A stretch of 64,000 nucleotides of DNA from Haloarchaeobius sp. HME9146. Its GTDB lineage: Archaea > Halobacteriota > Halobacteria > Halobacteriales > Natrialbaceae. Both the position numbers and the translations under genes were made by a program. Below, piece by piece: positions 25,423 to 34,395 of this stretch; the stretch's first letter is position 1, and every line of letters begins with the position of its first letter. The notes beneath the pieces are model-generated. The model saw nothing but the letters and a program-made list of their open reading frames with translations, had not been told where the DNA came from and did no database searches. The DNA lies in assembly GCF_025399835.1 (NCBI RefSeq), contig NZ_JAODVR010000001.1, forward strand, positions 1,302,001-1,366,000, given 5' to 3'.

Positions 25423-28227
25423 TTACTCGGTGAACGAGACCCAGCCCTCGGGGGCGTGCTCCTTCACGAGGTTCATCTGTTCGCGCGCCTCGGTCCGGCT
25501 CTCGTGGGGTTCGATGCTCTCGGCGAGGGACTCGCCGCCCTCGTCCACGAGCCGCCAGATCCAGCCGCCGTCCTGCATGTGCAGTTCGAAGGCGGCGTCG
25601 TCGATCTCGATGACGCTCGCCGCGCTGACGAGGTCGCGCACGCTCTCGACGGTCTCGCGTGCTTCGTCACGACTGTCGAACGCGCCAGCGCCGGTCGAGA
25701 CGACCTGCTGGGACGAGTCGAGCAGCCGCCAGAACCAGTTGTCGCCCTCGCGGAACAGCTCGTAGGAGGCGTCCCCGAAGTCGACGCGGCCGGCCTGCGG
25801 TGCGAGCCGGCGGAGGTCCTCGACGTGGTCCTCCAGGTCGCTCTTGCGGCCGAAGTAGTTCGTCCCCTGCGCGAGCACCTCGCGGTCCTCGGTGCTGAGG
25901 GTCCAGCGCCAGCCGCGGTCCTCCCGGGTGAGCCAGATGACCGCCGACTCGATGGAGAACACGGGGGCGTCTGCCGCGTCGTTCTGGATGGTCATGACGA
26001 CGTCCTTGACGGCCTGTTCGGTCTCGTAGGCGCGGGCGCTCTCGGCGACCGTGTCGCGGTCGCGGTCGAGGAGCCGCCAGCGCCAGTCGTCGTCCTCGCC
26101 GACGAGCTGGACGACGAACTGCCCGATGGCGTAGGAGTCAGCCTCCGAGGCGACGTCGCGGATACGCCCGACCGTCTGCTTCAGGTCGTCGCGGGTGGCG
26201 TGTGCGGATTCGCCGTCGGCGGCCACGCTGCCGTCGACGAGGACGAACCGCCACAGCCAGTCGCCGTCGTCGGTGTACGCCTGGAAGATGGCGTTGTCCA
26301 TCGTCCGCACGTCGGCGTCGAGGTTGTCCTTCAGCTGCGAGAGGTAGGTCCGTGCGCCGCCACGGGAGTCGTGGAGCTTCGGCCCCTCGGCGACCATGTG
26401 GCCGGCCTCGTCGATGAGCCGCCAGCCCCACATGTCGTCGTCGTTGCGGAACAGCTCGAACGCGGCGGTGTCGATCTCCAGCATCTCCGCGTCGGGTGCC
26501 TTCTGCTTCAGCGTCATCATGGCCTCGGTCGCCTCCGAGCGGGAGTCGTGCTCCGCGCCGGAGTCGGCCATCACGCCGCCGTCCTCGTCGATGAGCCGCC
26601 AGCGCCATTCGCCGTCGTCCGCCTCGTACACTTGGAACGCGGCGTTCTCGAACTCGATGAGGTCGGCTTCTGCGGCCTGTTCGCGCACACGCTCGATGGC
26701 CTCGTTGGCCGCGTCCTCGGACATGTGGTCGAACGTCGAGTCCGCGAGGACGGTGCGGTCCTCGGTGACGAGCCGCCAGTGCCAGGCGTCCTCGGCCGAA
26801 TCGCCGGGGTACACCTCGTACTCGGCCCCGTCGATGTCGACGAGGTCCGCGCTGGCGACGTTCCGGGCGACCTCGCCGGTCGAGCGCTCGCTCGCGGCGC
26901 GGTCGTCGAAGGTCTGGTGGCTCCGGGCGACGACGCTCTCGGTCGCGTCGACCAGCCGCCAGCGCCAGCCCTCGCTCGTCTCGTGCAGTTCGTAGGTCGG
27001 CGTTCCGGCGACGGTCACGGAGGAGTCGCCGACCGCTGGCAGGACGTCCTCGACGGCAGACTCGGCCTTGCGGCGCGTGTCGAAGTCGGCCGTGCTGGTC
27101 GCCAGCAGGTCGTCGTCGCCGTCGACGAACCGCCAGTCCCACGTCCCGCCGTTGTCGGAGAGTTCGACACCGATGGACTCCACGGCGAGTGCGCGTGCGT
27201 CACCGAACTCCTCGGCCATGCGCATCGCGGCGCTCTCGGCGTTGTCGTGGTCCGGGAAGTCGCCGACGCCTTCCGCGAGGTCGTTGCGGTCGGCGTCGAG
27301 CAGTTCCCACGTCCAGCGGTTGTCGCGCTCGGTGTAGTTGAACGCGGCCCCGTCGATGTCGAGGATGTCGGCACCCGCGCCGGCTTCCTTGACGAAGCTG
27401 ACCGATTCCTCGGTCATGTCGCGGTCCTCGTAGAGGTCGGTGCCCTCGGCGACGACACTCCCGTCGTCCCGCATCAGCACCCAGCGCCACTCGCCGTTGT
27501 CGTTCTCGTACAGACGGAACGCGGCTGTGGTGATCTCGAGGAGGCCGGCCTCGTCTATCTGTGTCTTCACGCCGTCGATCGTCGCCTCGGCGTCGGGACG
27601 GGTCGTCGCCGTCGCCTCGCTGCTCGCCAGTGCGTCCTGCTGGATGATGCGCCAGGTCCAGTCGTCACGCTCGTTGCGGAACACGGCGAACAGTGCGCCC
27701 CGCATCGCCTCCCCAACCATCACGGGAGGCTGGTCGCCGTACCCTTCCTCTTCCACCAGGAAGCCCTTGCGACCCGTCAGCACCGGTACCAGCGCCGTCA
27801 CACCGGCCAGCACCGCGTTGCCGGTCAGGTACGTCGCGATGACCATCGGGCTCCTGTCGGTGGCGACGTCCGGCCCCCAGGCCTGGGGGTAGACGGTCGT
27901 GAACAGTGCCACACCCACGAGTGCGACGCCGAGCCCGACCACGGACGCCTGTATCGCTCGCCTGCGTACTGGTAACAGCAACACGATTCCGAACAGCCCG
28001 AGCGAGAGCCCGAGGGCTGCGATGGACCAGGTCACCTCCTGAAGCCCGAACTGCTCGCCCGGCATCATCGCCGGGCCGAGCAGGTAGAAGATGATTCCGC
28101 CGATTCCGACGAGATAGCCTGCGATGAATATCCAGTAGCCATAGACCTCTCGTTCGGACTCCGGCTCACCCACGTATTGTTCGTACAATCCGAACAGCTT
28201 GTTCCTCACTTCGGTATGCGTCGACAT
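25423..28227 (-). CDS. giant DUF1508-repeat membrane protein
   Basis: A 934-residue protein with four hydrophobic helices (about residues 31-52, 66-87, 92-112 and 128-150) followed by about 13 tandem repeats of 55-60 residues to the C-terminus. Each repeat follows A-A/F-F-x-[LV]-Y-E...-W-x-[WR]-x-L-[VIL]-D...-[AV]-x-[SG], then a helix, which matches DUF1508 (YegP-type) modules. These modules are usually found singly or in pairs, so 13 is extreme. The repeats face the cytoplasm or the outside, which cannot be decided here. ATG 28227 is preferred to GTG 28233 from the TATA spacing. Function is unknown. Confidence 0.9.
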   Translation of the reverse strand: MSTHTEVRNKLFGLYEQYVGEPESEREVYGYWIFIAGYLVGIGGIIFYLLGPAMMPGEQFGLQEVTWSIAALGLSLGLFGIVLLLPVRRRAIQASVVGLGVALVGVALFTTVYPQAWGPDVATDRSPMVIATYLTGNAVLAGVTALVPVLTGRKGFLVEEEGYGDQPPVMVGEAMRGALFAVFRNERDDWTWRIIQQDALASSEATATTRPDAEATIDGVKTQIDEAGLLEITTAAFRLYENDNGEWRWVLMRDDGSVVAEGTDLYEDRDMTEESVSFVKEAGAGADILDIDGAAFNYTERDNRWTWELLDADRNDLAEGVGDFPDHDNAESAAMRMAEEFGDARALAVESIGVELSDNGGTWDWRFVDGDDDLLATSTADFDTRRKAESAVEDVLPAVGDSSVTVAGTPTYELHETSEGWRWRLVDATESVVARSHQTFDDRAASERSTGEVARNVASADLVDIDGAEYEVYPGDSAEDAWHWRLVTEDRTVLADSTFDHMSEDAANEAIERVREQAAEADLIEFENAAFQVYEADDGEWRWRLIDEDGGVMADSGAEHDSRSEATEAMMTLKQKAPDAEMLEIDTAAFELFRNDDDMWGWRLIDEAGHMVAEGPKLHDSRGGARTYLSQLKDNLDADVRTMDNAIFQAYTDDGDWLWRFVLVDGSVAADGESAHATRDDLKQTVGRIRDVASEADSYAIGQFVVQLVGEDDDWRWRLLDRDRDTVAESARAYETEQAVKDVVMTIQNDAADAPVFSIESAVIWLTREDRGWRWTLSTEDREVLAQGTNYFGRKSDLEDHVEDLRRLAPQAGRVDFGDASYELFREGDNWFWRLLDSSQQVVSTGAGAFDSRDEARETVESVRDLVSAASVIEIDDAAFELHMQDGGWIWRLVDEGGESLAESIEPHESRTEAREQMNLVKEHAPEGWVSFTE

Positions 28228-28250
28228 GCCCACACGCGAATCTATCCCCC

Positions 28251-28260
28251 ATTTATAATA
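28251..28260 (-). promoter_or_regulatory. TATA-like element of the DUF1508 gene
   Basis: Reads TATTATAAAT on the minus strand, centred about 28 bases upstream of ATG 28227, indicating a leaderless transcript. Confidence 0.65.
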
Positions 28261-28281
28261 AATGCTTCAACGGCACTCACG

Positions 28282-28293
28282 CCTAATTTTAGG
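28282..28293. promoter_or_regulatory. palindrome upstream of the DUF1508 promoter
   Basis: CCTAATTTTAGG is a perfect 5-bp inverted repeat with a 2-base centre. It begins about 22 bases upstream of the TATA-like element, a position suited to an activator. Confidence 0.35.
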
Positions 28294-28359
28294 AAAATAA
28301 AACGTACAACCCAGTCTATGTATTAACTGTTGTGGCCGACACGTCTGGCGGTTTCGAAT

Positions 28360-28366
28360 AAAAAAA
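28360..28366 (-). terminator. oligo-T terminator after the PQQ-like lipoprotein gene
   Basis: Seven consecutive T residues on the minus strand, about 150 bases after the stop at 28518. Oligo-T runs are the usual archaeal intrinsic terminators. Confidence 0.5.
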
Positions 28367-28395
28367 TTTCTTATGGTTTTTCGTTGTCACTCTCT

Positions 28396-28488
28396 GGGAC
28401 CCCTGTCGTCCCTGTTCACGAACAAGAAATCGGCGGGGGTTCGTGGGGGTCTCTGGCGCACGTGCGCGCCCTCCGCAGGACGCGCCAG
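28396..28488. repeat. cluster of three hairpins in a 3' untranslated region
   Basis: Three stems are visible: GGGAC/GTCCC (28396-28412), TGTTC/GAACA (28413-28424) and CTGGCGC/GCGCCAG (28453-28488). They lie between the PQQ-like gene's stop and an oligo-T run, so they would sit in its 3' untranslated RNA or in a small separate RNA. No gene is seen in this 28234-28517 gap. Confidence 0.4.
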
Positions 28489-28517
28489 TGAGCCCTCAGG
28501 ACCGACTTCAGCCCGTC

Positions 28518-29906
28518 TCAGGGTATCGCCGGGAGCGCCCGAACACCCCCCGACCCATCGGCGACCAGTACGGTCTCGTCGAGTCCTTCGACCGCGAACG
28601 AGTGGACACCCGTCAGCCGAGCCAAGGGTTTGCCCGACGCCGCGTCGACCGGGTACAGGGTGTACCCCTGTTCGGCGAGCGCCTCGGTGACGACCGTCCC
28701 GGCGGTTGCAGCCGCCGGCCAGGCGTTCTGGGCTGGCGGGTCGAACGTCCACCGCGCCGTCCCGTCATCGGTCGCGAAGGCCGTGACAGCGTCGGCCTGG
28801 CGGCCCGACCGACCATACAGCACGCTCCCGTCGGGACTCACGACGAAGTCGCCGCCGAAGGCGTCGGACTGCCAGCGGATGGCTCCATCGGCCGCGAGCG
28901 AACTCACGCTCGGCTTGCTGAGGTACAGCACCCCGTCGACGGCGAGATGGTCACCGTGGTCGACGCTGCGGGTCCAGTCGAGACTCGCGTCCGGCGCGAA
29001 GCCGGCGATGTGGTCTCCCGACCCGTCCCGGTAGAACACGTAGCGACCACCCGTGGCGGCCGCGAGGTCGGTCCCCGCCGTCCCCAGCGCCTGCTCGCCG
29101 CGGCTGGTCCCGTCGTGGGCGAACGCCAGGAGCCGGTCGTCCGCGAGGAGGTACGCACCCGCAGCGTCGGCCGTGGCCGTCGCCTCGGCCGCCGTGACCG
29201 TCTCCTCCCAGCGCACCTCGCCGGTTGCGGCGTCGAGCGCGAGCAGGCTCGTCGGCCGGGGCTCGGGTTCGTCGTGGGAATGCTCCGGCTTGAAGAAGTC
29301 CTGTGCCAGCACGAACACTCGCCCAGCGAACACACCGACGACGCCGAGCAGGCGCTCGCGCCGGACTTTCCACCGGCGCGCACCGGTCTCCCGGTTCAGC
29401 GCGTGTAGCGTCGTCCACTCGAACTGGTCGGCGCGTCCGTTGACGCTGAACACCGTCTCGTCGGTGATGGTGACGCCCCACTGGTCGTCGCCCTCGTTGT
29501 GCCTGACGTAGGACATCCCGACGGCCTCACCGTCGTGGACGGTCTCCCACAGCGTCGTCCCGTCGGCCGGGTCGACCGCGACGGTCGCGGAGTTCCCGTC
29601 GCTCTCGTCGCTCAGGGTGACGTACGCCGTCCCCCCGAACGGGTCGATGCCGAGCGCGTGGTCGTAGTCCCAGCTGCGGTACCAGTCGTGCTCCCAGTCC
29701 GGGAGTTCGGCCGTATCCTCCTCGGTCGTGGAGTCGTCACTGGTCGTGTCGTCCGTGCTCGTCGCCGTCTCCGGGTCGGTGGTCGGGGTCGCCGTCGACC
29801 TGGTCGTGGTTCGTGTGCCGGTGCCCTGGTCGTCGGTGGAGAGGCACCCCGCGACGCCAGTGAGAAGGGTCCCACTGGCGGCGAGGACCTGACGACGGTC
29901 GTACAT
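28518..29906 (-). CDS. PQQ-like beta-propeller lipoprotein
   Basis: A 462-residue lipoprotein. The N-terminus MYDRRQVLAASGTLLTGVAGC holds a Tat-like RR and an AGC lipobox (Cys21). A long Thr/Ser/Asp-rich linker follows (to about residue 70). The rest shows PQQ-repeat blades of the form ALDAATGEVRWEETV, ALNRETGARRWKV and PVDAASGKPLARL. Such repeats form a beta-propeller, often a protein-interaction or assembly scaffold without bound PQQ. No dehydrogenase catalytic pattern is seen. It sits between pantoate kinase and the DUF1508 gene on the same strand, with a terminator and hairpins after it. Confidence 0.88.
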   Translation of the reverse strand: MYDRRQVLAASGTLLTGVAGCLSTDDQGTGTRTTTRSTATPTTDPETATSTDDTTSDDSTTEEDTAELPDWEHDWYRSWDYDHALGIDPFGGTAYVTLSDESDGNSATVAVDPADGTTLWETVHDGEAVGMSYVRHNEGDDQWGVTITDETVFSVNGRADQFEWTTLHALNRETGARRWKVRRERLLGVVGVFAGRVFVLAQDFFKPEHSHDEPEPRPTSLLALDAATGEVRWEETVTAAEATATADAAGAYLLADDRLLAFAHDGTSRGEQALGTAGTDLAAATGGRYVFYRDGSGDHIAGFAPDASLDWTRSVDHGDHLAVDGVLYLSKPSVSSLAADGAIRWQSDAFGGDFVVSPDGSVLYGRSGRQADAVTAFATDDGTARWTFDPPAQNAWPAAATAGTVVTEALAEQGYTLYPVDAASGKPLARLTGVHSFAVEGLDETVLVADGSGGVRALPAIP

Positions 29907-29956
29907 GACAGAACGTTGCGTACCGCCGGGAATAAGCTTTCAGCAGACTGAAAATC

Positions 29957-30787
29957 TCACTTCAGCATCGCGCCGGCGGGATGGGTCGCACACACCGACG
30001 CATCGTAGCCAGCGTCCGTCAGCCCGGTCCCGAGCGCGAACACCGTCTCCCCGAGCATCGCCATCGACGCCTGCCCGCCCGCCTCGATGACGTCCTCGAT
30101 GACGGTCGTCACCTCGGGCGTGAGCAACTCGGCCTCGCGGGCGAACCGGCGCGAGGCGAAGATGAAACTCGCCAGCGTCGGCTCCTTCACCACGCGCGAG
30201 AGCGCCTTCTTCCCCGCTTCCGAGAGCTGGTCGGTGTCGCCAGAGAGCACCTCGGCGGTCGAGAGCTGGCCGATGTTCAGGTACTCCACCCGCGCTCTCG
30301 CGGGGATGCCGTCGAGCAGGTTGTGCTGCGGGCCACCCGGCTCCAGCCGGATGGGGATGCCACCGCGAGCCTGTGCGACCACGTCGCCGAGGCCGGTCCC
30401 CGCCTGCACCTCCGCACCGTGGGCGATGGTCACCAGTTCGTTCTCCGAGAGCTTCCGGTTGAACACCTGGTTCGTCGCCAGGGCGGTGCCGAGCGCCATC
30501 GCGCCGGAGACACCGAAACCAGCTCCCAGGGGAAGGGGCGTCTCGGCCTCGACGGTCGCCCCCGCATCGAGCGTCCGCAGGACGGTCTCGACCGAATCAA
30601 CCTCGATTGACTCGCCGTTCAGCGTCACCGCGGGCTCTGTGCTCGGGCGGACCGTCACCTCGACGCCGTCCGTGAGGGTGAGGCCACCCCCTCGTGACCC
30701 CGCCTTCGTCGGGTCGTCCGCGTTCGGATGCGCGCTGAAGAACCCGGTGATGTGCCCCGGGACGAACGCACGCGCCTCGTCGGTCAT
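29957..30787 (-). CDS. pantoate kinase (GHMP kinase family)
   Basis: A 276-residue GHMP-family kinase. Archaeal pantoate kinase (PoK) phosphorylates pantoate, and PPS then adds beta-alanine on the way to CoA. Recognised by the start FVPGHITGFFSAH, the nucleotide loop PLPLGAGFGVSGAMALGTALA (the GHMP GLGxSSx variant typical of PoK), and the C-terminal SMAMLGETVFALG. The length fits. Its partner PPS is downstream on the same strand but separated by the propeller lipoprotein and the DUF1508 gene. A TATA-like ATTTAAC element lies near 30812-30820. Confidence 0.93.
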   Translation of the reverse strand: MTDEARAFVPGHITGFFSAHPNADDPTKAGSRGGGLTLTDGVEVTVRPSTEPAVTLNGESIEVDSVETVLRTLDAGATVEAETPLPLGAGFGVSGAMALGTALATNQVFNRKLSENELVTIAHGAEVQAGTGLGDVVAQARGGIPIRLEPGGPQHNLLDGIPARARVEYLNIGQLSTAEVLSGDTDQLSEAGKKALSRVVKEPTLASFIFASRRFAREAELLTPEVTTVIEDVIEAGGQASMAMLGETVFALGTGLTDAGYDASVCATHPAGAMLK

Positions 30788-30887
30788 ATCGCGAGAGTGG
30801 GCGACGCGGGCGTTAAATCGTTATCATCTCGTGTTCGCCGTGGTCGGGGACCGCACGATTGAAATCGAACGACCGAGAGGGCTCGAT

Positions 30888-31274
30888 ATGGTCATCTCAC
30901 AGCTGACGGGCATCGCCGTGGCCGCCCTCCTCGCGGGCGTGCTCGCCGGCGGTTCCCGGCTGGTCGTCGGGACCGAAGGCGGCCCCGGCGGGGCAGTGAC
31001 GACGGTCCTGGTCACGACGGTCGTAACTGCGGCACTCGTCGCCGCGTTCGGCGGCCTGCTGGCCGGCGTCGAAGCACTCGTCGGCGGTCTCGTCGTCCTC
31101 CTCATCGGCGGTATCCTCACGCTTGCACTCGCCTCGATGGCATACAACAGCGACAACTGGGTCACCCCCGACGAGGGTGTCGACCAGGCCGACGCCGTCA
31201 GGCAGGTGAAGACGCTCATCGGGTCGAGTACGGTCGGTATGGCGGCGGCTACTGTGGCCGTCTACCTGCTGTAG
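30888..31274 (+). CDS. small membrane protein
   Basis: A 128-residue protein starting MVISQLTGIAVAALLAGVLA. Three or four hydrophobic helices span most of it. Between the third and last is a hydrophilic loop (NSDNWVTPDEGVDQADAVRQVKTLIG). No family was recognised. It is divergent from pantoate kinase with a 100-base gap. A GATTGAAATCG stretch (30857-30867) lies about 27 bases upstream of ATG 30888 and contains a 5-bp inverted repeat; it may serve as TATA. Coding is supported by haloarchaeal codon use and hydrophobic periodicity. Confidence 0.65.
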   Translation: MVISQLTGIAVAALLAGVLAGGSRLVVGTEGGPGGAVTTVLVTTVVTAALVAAFGGLLAGVEALVGGLVVLLIGGILTLALASMAYNSDNWVTPDEGVDQADAVRQVKTLIGSSTVGMAAATVAVYLL

Positions 31275-31356
31275 CGGCGGCGAAGAAAGGAACCGAGTCG
31301 GTTTCTGGCTACGCGAGCACTGGCTCGTGTGTAGTCGGTCTCGCGGGAATTCACTC

Positions 31357-31454
31357 GCAAATCGAAGATTTGCTCGTGCTTCCCGTCGACAGGGTCGCGT
31401 CGTCGTCGCTCACGGCTTCGCCGTTCGCGATTCCGAGGTCGCTTCGCGACCTCG
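31357..31454. repeat. three tandem stem-loops with GAA/TTC triloops
   Basis: Stems: GCAAATC-GAA-GATTTGC (31357-31373), ACGGC-TTC-GCCGT (31412-31424) and CGAGGTCGC-TTC-GCGACCTCG (31434-31454), all perfect. They fill the 184-base gap between the small membrane protein and aspS 3' ends. They may terminate both convergent transcripts or be a mobile short palindromic element. Confidence 0.55.
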
Positions 31455-31458
31455 CTTC

Positions 31459-32763
31459 CTACGGCGACAGACGCTGTCGGTCGCGCGGGAAGAGAACGGC
31501 CTCCCGGATGTTGTCGAGCCCGAGCATCGTCATGACCAGACGCTCGCCACCGAGGCCCCAGCCGGCGTGCGGCGGCATGCCGTACTTGAACATCTTCGTG
31601 TAGTACTCGAACTCGTCGGGGTTCAGGCCCTGCTGCTCGAAGCCTTCGACGAGGTGGTCGTAGCGGTGCTCACGCTGGCCACCGGAGACGAGTTCCATGC
31701 GCGGGTGCATGAGGTCGAAGCCGGTCGAGGTCTCGGGGTCGTCGTCGAGGTCCTTGATGTAGAACGGCTTGATCTCGCTGGGCCAGTTCGTGATGAAGTA
31801 GTGCTCGCCGACGTCCTCGCCGAGCGCGCGCTCGGCCTCGGTGGAGAGGTCGTCACCGTAGACGAGCATCTCGTCGAGTTCGCCGGTCGCGTTGACGCGC
31901 TCGATGGCCTCCTCGTAGGTGAGACGCGGGAAGTCACCGTCGGGCAGGTCGAACTCGTCCTCGAGGTCGAGGAGTTCGAGCTCCTCCTGGCAGTTCTCGG
32001 AGACGGCCTCGTAGGCGGCCTTGACGACGCCCTCGACGACGTCCATCGCGTCGTGGTGGTCGTGGAACGCGCCCTCGAAGTCGATGGAGGTCGCCTCGTT
32101 CAGGTGGCGCGGCGTGTTGTGTTCCTCGGCGCGGAAGATGGGGCCGATCTCGAAGACCTTCTCCAGGCCGGAGCCCGCCATGAGCTGCTTGAACAGCTGC
32201 GGCGACTGGTTCATGAACGCCTCCTCACCGAAGTAGGAGATGGGGAAGAGTTCGGTGCCGCCCTCGGTACCCGTGGCGACGATCTTCGGCGTGTTGATCT
32301 CCGTGCAGCCGACGGTGCGGAAGTGCTCGCGGACCGCGCGCAGGACCTCCGAGCGGATCTCGAAGATGGCCTTCACGTCGGGCTTGCGGAGGTCGAGGGT
32401 GCGGTTGTCGAGGCGGGTCGGAAGCTCGGCGTCGACCTTCCCGGAGGGGTCGAGCGGGAGCTGCGGGTCGGCCGGGGCGACGACCTCGAAGGACTCGGGG
32501 ACGAGCTCGAAGCCGGTCGGGGCGCGGGGCTCCTCCTTGACCGAGCCGGTGACCTTGACGACGGACTCGCGGGCGGCGTCGAGGCCGGTCTCGACGAGCT
32601 CCTCGTCCATCTCGTCTTTCTCCAGCTTGACCTGGAGCTTGCCTGTCTTGTCTCGGACGATGACGAACGCGATACCACCGAGGTCGCGGGTTTCGTGGAC
32701 CCAGCCGGCGACGGTCGCCGTCGTTCCGGGTTCCACGTCCGCGGTGTACGTTCTGTTCTCCAT
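31459..32763 (-). CDS. aspS: aspartate--tRNA(Asp/Asn) ligase, archaeal type
   Basis: A 434-residue archaeal/eukaryal-type AspRS (class II). It has an OB-fold anticodon domain at the N-terminus ([23 protein letters not shown]). The catalytic core shows motif 2 ([24 protein letters not shown]) and motif 3 ([16 protein letters not shown]). It is probably non-discriminating, charging tRNA(Asn) with Asp for later amidation, since GatB is encoded at 44-45.5 kb and haloarchaea generally lack AsnRS; this last step is inference. A TATA-like ATTTAAGAT lies at about 32787-32794, 27 bases from the ATG. Confidence 0.95.
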   Translation of the reverse strand: MENRTYTADVEPGTTATVAGWVHETRDLGGIAFVIVRDKTGKLQVKLEKDEMDEELVETGLDAARESVVKVTGSVKEEPRAPTGFELVPESFEVVAPADPQLPLDPSGKVDAELPTRLDNRTLDLRKPDVKAIFEIRSEVLRAVREHFRTVGCTEINTPKIVATGTEGGTELFPISYFGEEAFMNQSPQLFKQLMAGSGLEKVFEIGPIFRAEEHNTPRHLNEATSIDFEGAFHDHHDAMDVVEGVVKAAYEAVSENCQEELELLDLEDEFDLPDGDFPRLTYEEAIERVNATGELDEMLVYGDDLSTEAERALGEDVGEHYFITNWPSEIKPFYIKDLDDDPETSTGFDLMHPRMELVSGGQREHRYDHLVEGFEQQGLNPDEFEYYTKMFKYGMPPHAGWGLGGERLVMTMLGLDNIREAVLFPRDRQRLSP

Positions 32764-32831
32764 ACCGCGTGATTCCGGAGGCTGTATCTTAAATGACTTC
32801 GTTTCGTGCCAGCACGCCTCCGAAAAGGTTT

Positions 32832-33506
32832 TCAGTGCTTCCGGGTCTGCTCGCCGACCTGCGTCTCGACGAGCTGGACCAGCCCCCGGCGCAGACGCTC
32901 GGAGGCGGCCTGCCCCGAGATACCGAGTTCGTCCGCCACGTCGCCGAGGTTCGCCCGGCGGGGGACGGTGAAGTACCCGGCCCGGAGCGCGACCTGCAGT
33001 GCCTCTTGCTGTTCGTCCGAGAGGGGTTCGGCACCGTCCGGGTCGGGCTCACCGCGCTTGTTCCCCCCGCTGTCGACGGATTCGACGGCGACGGCCGGCT
33101 CGGTGTTGCGAAGCTGTTCCTCGAAGCGTCCGAGCGCGTCCCGGTCGGGGAACCGGAAGCTGACGAACCACTGGTTCCCTTCGCAGGTCGCCGAGAGCAA
33201 CTGGCCATCGAGCTCGATCAACGCCGCGTACAGCGACCGAACATCGTCGCCGACGACCTGGGTAGACAGGAGTGTCCACGAACCGTCCTCGCTCAGGCGG
33301 TTCGCCGACCGGACGGTCGAATCGCCCCCGAGTTCCTGGATGAACGCCTCGGTCTCGACGCCGGTCACCCAGAGGTCGCATTTCAGGGCCCCCTCCCGCG
33401 TCCGGGCTACCTGTCCGACCTCCAGCTTCACACCTGGGAACGACTGGAGTGTTTCAGCGAGAACTAACCCGTCCGTTCCAATCGCAAATTCGGCCCGGAC
33501 GCTCAT
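32832..33506 (-). CDS. HTH_10 (bacterio-opsin-activator type) transcriptional regulator
   Basis: A 224-residue regulator. The N-terminal 145 residues form a sensor-like domain ([24 protein letters not shown]...) as in Bat-type and haloarchaeal MarR-independent regulators. The C-terminus carries an HTH_10 domain: [47 protein letters not shown], with the recognition helix near [11 protein letters not shown]. Its targets are unknown. It lies just upstream of aspS on the same strand but has 68 bases of gap with an independent aspS promoter. A second member, with a similar architecture, is at 51925. Confidence 0.9.
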   Translation of the reverse strand: MSVRAEFAIGTDGLVLAETLQSFPGVKLEVGQVARTREGALKCDLWVTGVETEAFIQELGGDSTVRSANRLSEDGSWTLLSTQVVGDDVRSLYAALIELDGQLLSATCEGNQWFVSFRFPDRDALGRFEEQLRNTEPAVAVESVDSGGNKRGEPDPDGAEPLSDEQQEALQVALRAGYFTVPRRANLGDVADELGISGQAASERLRRGLVQLVETQVGEQTRKH

Positions 33507-33606
33507 AGCTCCGCTTGGACAGCATGACCCTTAGTACCAATGCGCGGCTGGCGAAGGTGTTTATCAGTGGTTCTCCGTGTCGCTTCGAGGTCGAACAGAA
33601 AGCGGC

Positions 33607-34305
33607 TCAGGCGTCGTTCGCACCGCGGACCGTCGCCTCGACGGCTTCGACCCCTTCGTCGTGGACGAGGTCACCGACGACGACCACGTCGGCGTGCTGG
33701 GCCATCGTGTTCGCGGACTCGTAGTCGTGGACGCCACCGCCGTAGAAGAGGGTGGCGTCGCCGAGGGCTTCCTGTGCGGCGGCAACCTTCTCGGTGTCGC
33801 CGAAGGTGCCCGAGTACTCGATGTAGACGATCTCCTGGCCGAACATGCGCTCTGCGATCTCGGCGTAGGCGGCCACGTCGTCCGCGCGGAGGTCACACTC
33901 CGCCTCGGTGTACTCGGCGACGCTCGCCTCGTCGTTGAGCACGATGTAGGCCTCGGTCGTCGTCTTGTCCCAGTCGAAGTCGTCGATGCGCAGCCACTCC
34001 TTGTGTGCGCCGGTCACCCAGAACACGTCGCCGGCGTTGAACACCGTCGGGACGAGGTAGCCGTCGAGGTCGTCGGAGTCGACGACGACGTTCGGCATGC
34101 TCGGTTCCTGGTACAGCGGGACGTCGTACTCGGCGCAGGCGTCGATGACCTCTGCGACCTTCTCTTCGGTCATCCCGAGTGTTCCACCGATCTCGATGGC
34201 GTCGGTGCCCGTCGCGCACACGTCCTCGTAGGTGATCCCGTCGGGCAGCTCCTTGTCGGGGTCGAGTTTGAGGATGTGATTCCAGTCCTCCCACGGTCGG
34301 CTCAT
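33607..34305 (-). CDS. geranylgeranylglyceryl phosphate synthase
   Basis: A 232-residue GGGP synthase of the PcrB/GGGPS TIM-barrel family. It joins glycerol-1-phosphate to geranylgeranyl diphosphate, the first committed step to archaeal ether lipids. Characteristic blocks are [38 protein letters not shown] and [10 protein letters not shown], and the phosphate-binding [26 protein letters not shown] near the C-terminus. The length is typical of the archaeal group. The gene stands alone, divergent from the methylase gene. Confidence 0.93.
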   Translation of the reverse strand: MSRPWEDWNHILKLDPDKELPDGITYEDVCATGTDAIEIGGTLGMTEEKVAEVIDACAEYDVPLYQEPSMPNVVVDSDDLDGYLVPTVFNAGDVFWVTGAHKEWLRIDDFDWDKTTTEAYIVLNDEASVAEYTEAECDLRADDVAAYAEIAERMFGQEIVYIEYSGTFGDTEKVAAAQEALGDATLFYGGGVHDYESANTMAQHADVVVVGDLVHDEGVEAVEATVRGANDA

Positions 34306-34395
34306 ACGGGGACGAACCTCGTGACCGGCTAAAATCCCTTCGAAAACCGCGACCCGGAGATTGACATCGCCAGCGGCCGTTGTTGCAGCAGAGAC

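Noticed and set aside
24745-27975. Very long plus-strand reading frame (1076 codons)
   Set aside because: It lies opposite the DUF1508 gene, has no domain, and its sequence is the antisense image of the repeats. High G+C DNA routinely keeps the opposite strand open.
30856-30867. CGATTGAAATCG palindrome before the small membrane protein
   Set aside because: Arms of only 5 bases are expected by chance, and the sequence is better explained as a TATA-like element.
31275-31458. A protein-coding gene between the small membrane protein and aspS
   Set aside because: The space consists of stem-loops in three units; the short frames there have no start signals.
34306-34395. Restriction endonuclease or specificity gene next to the methylase
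   Set aside because: The flanking genes are GGGP synthase and a lipoprotein; no further gene fits in the gaps.
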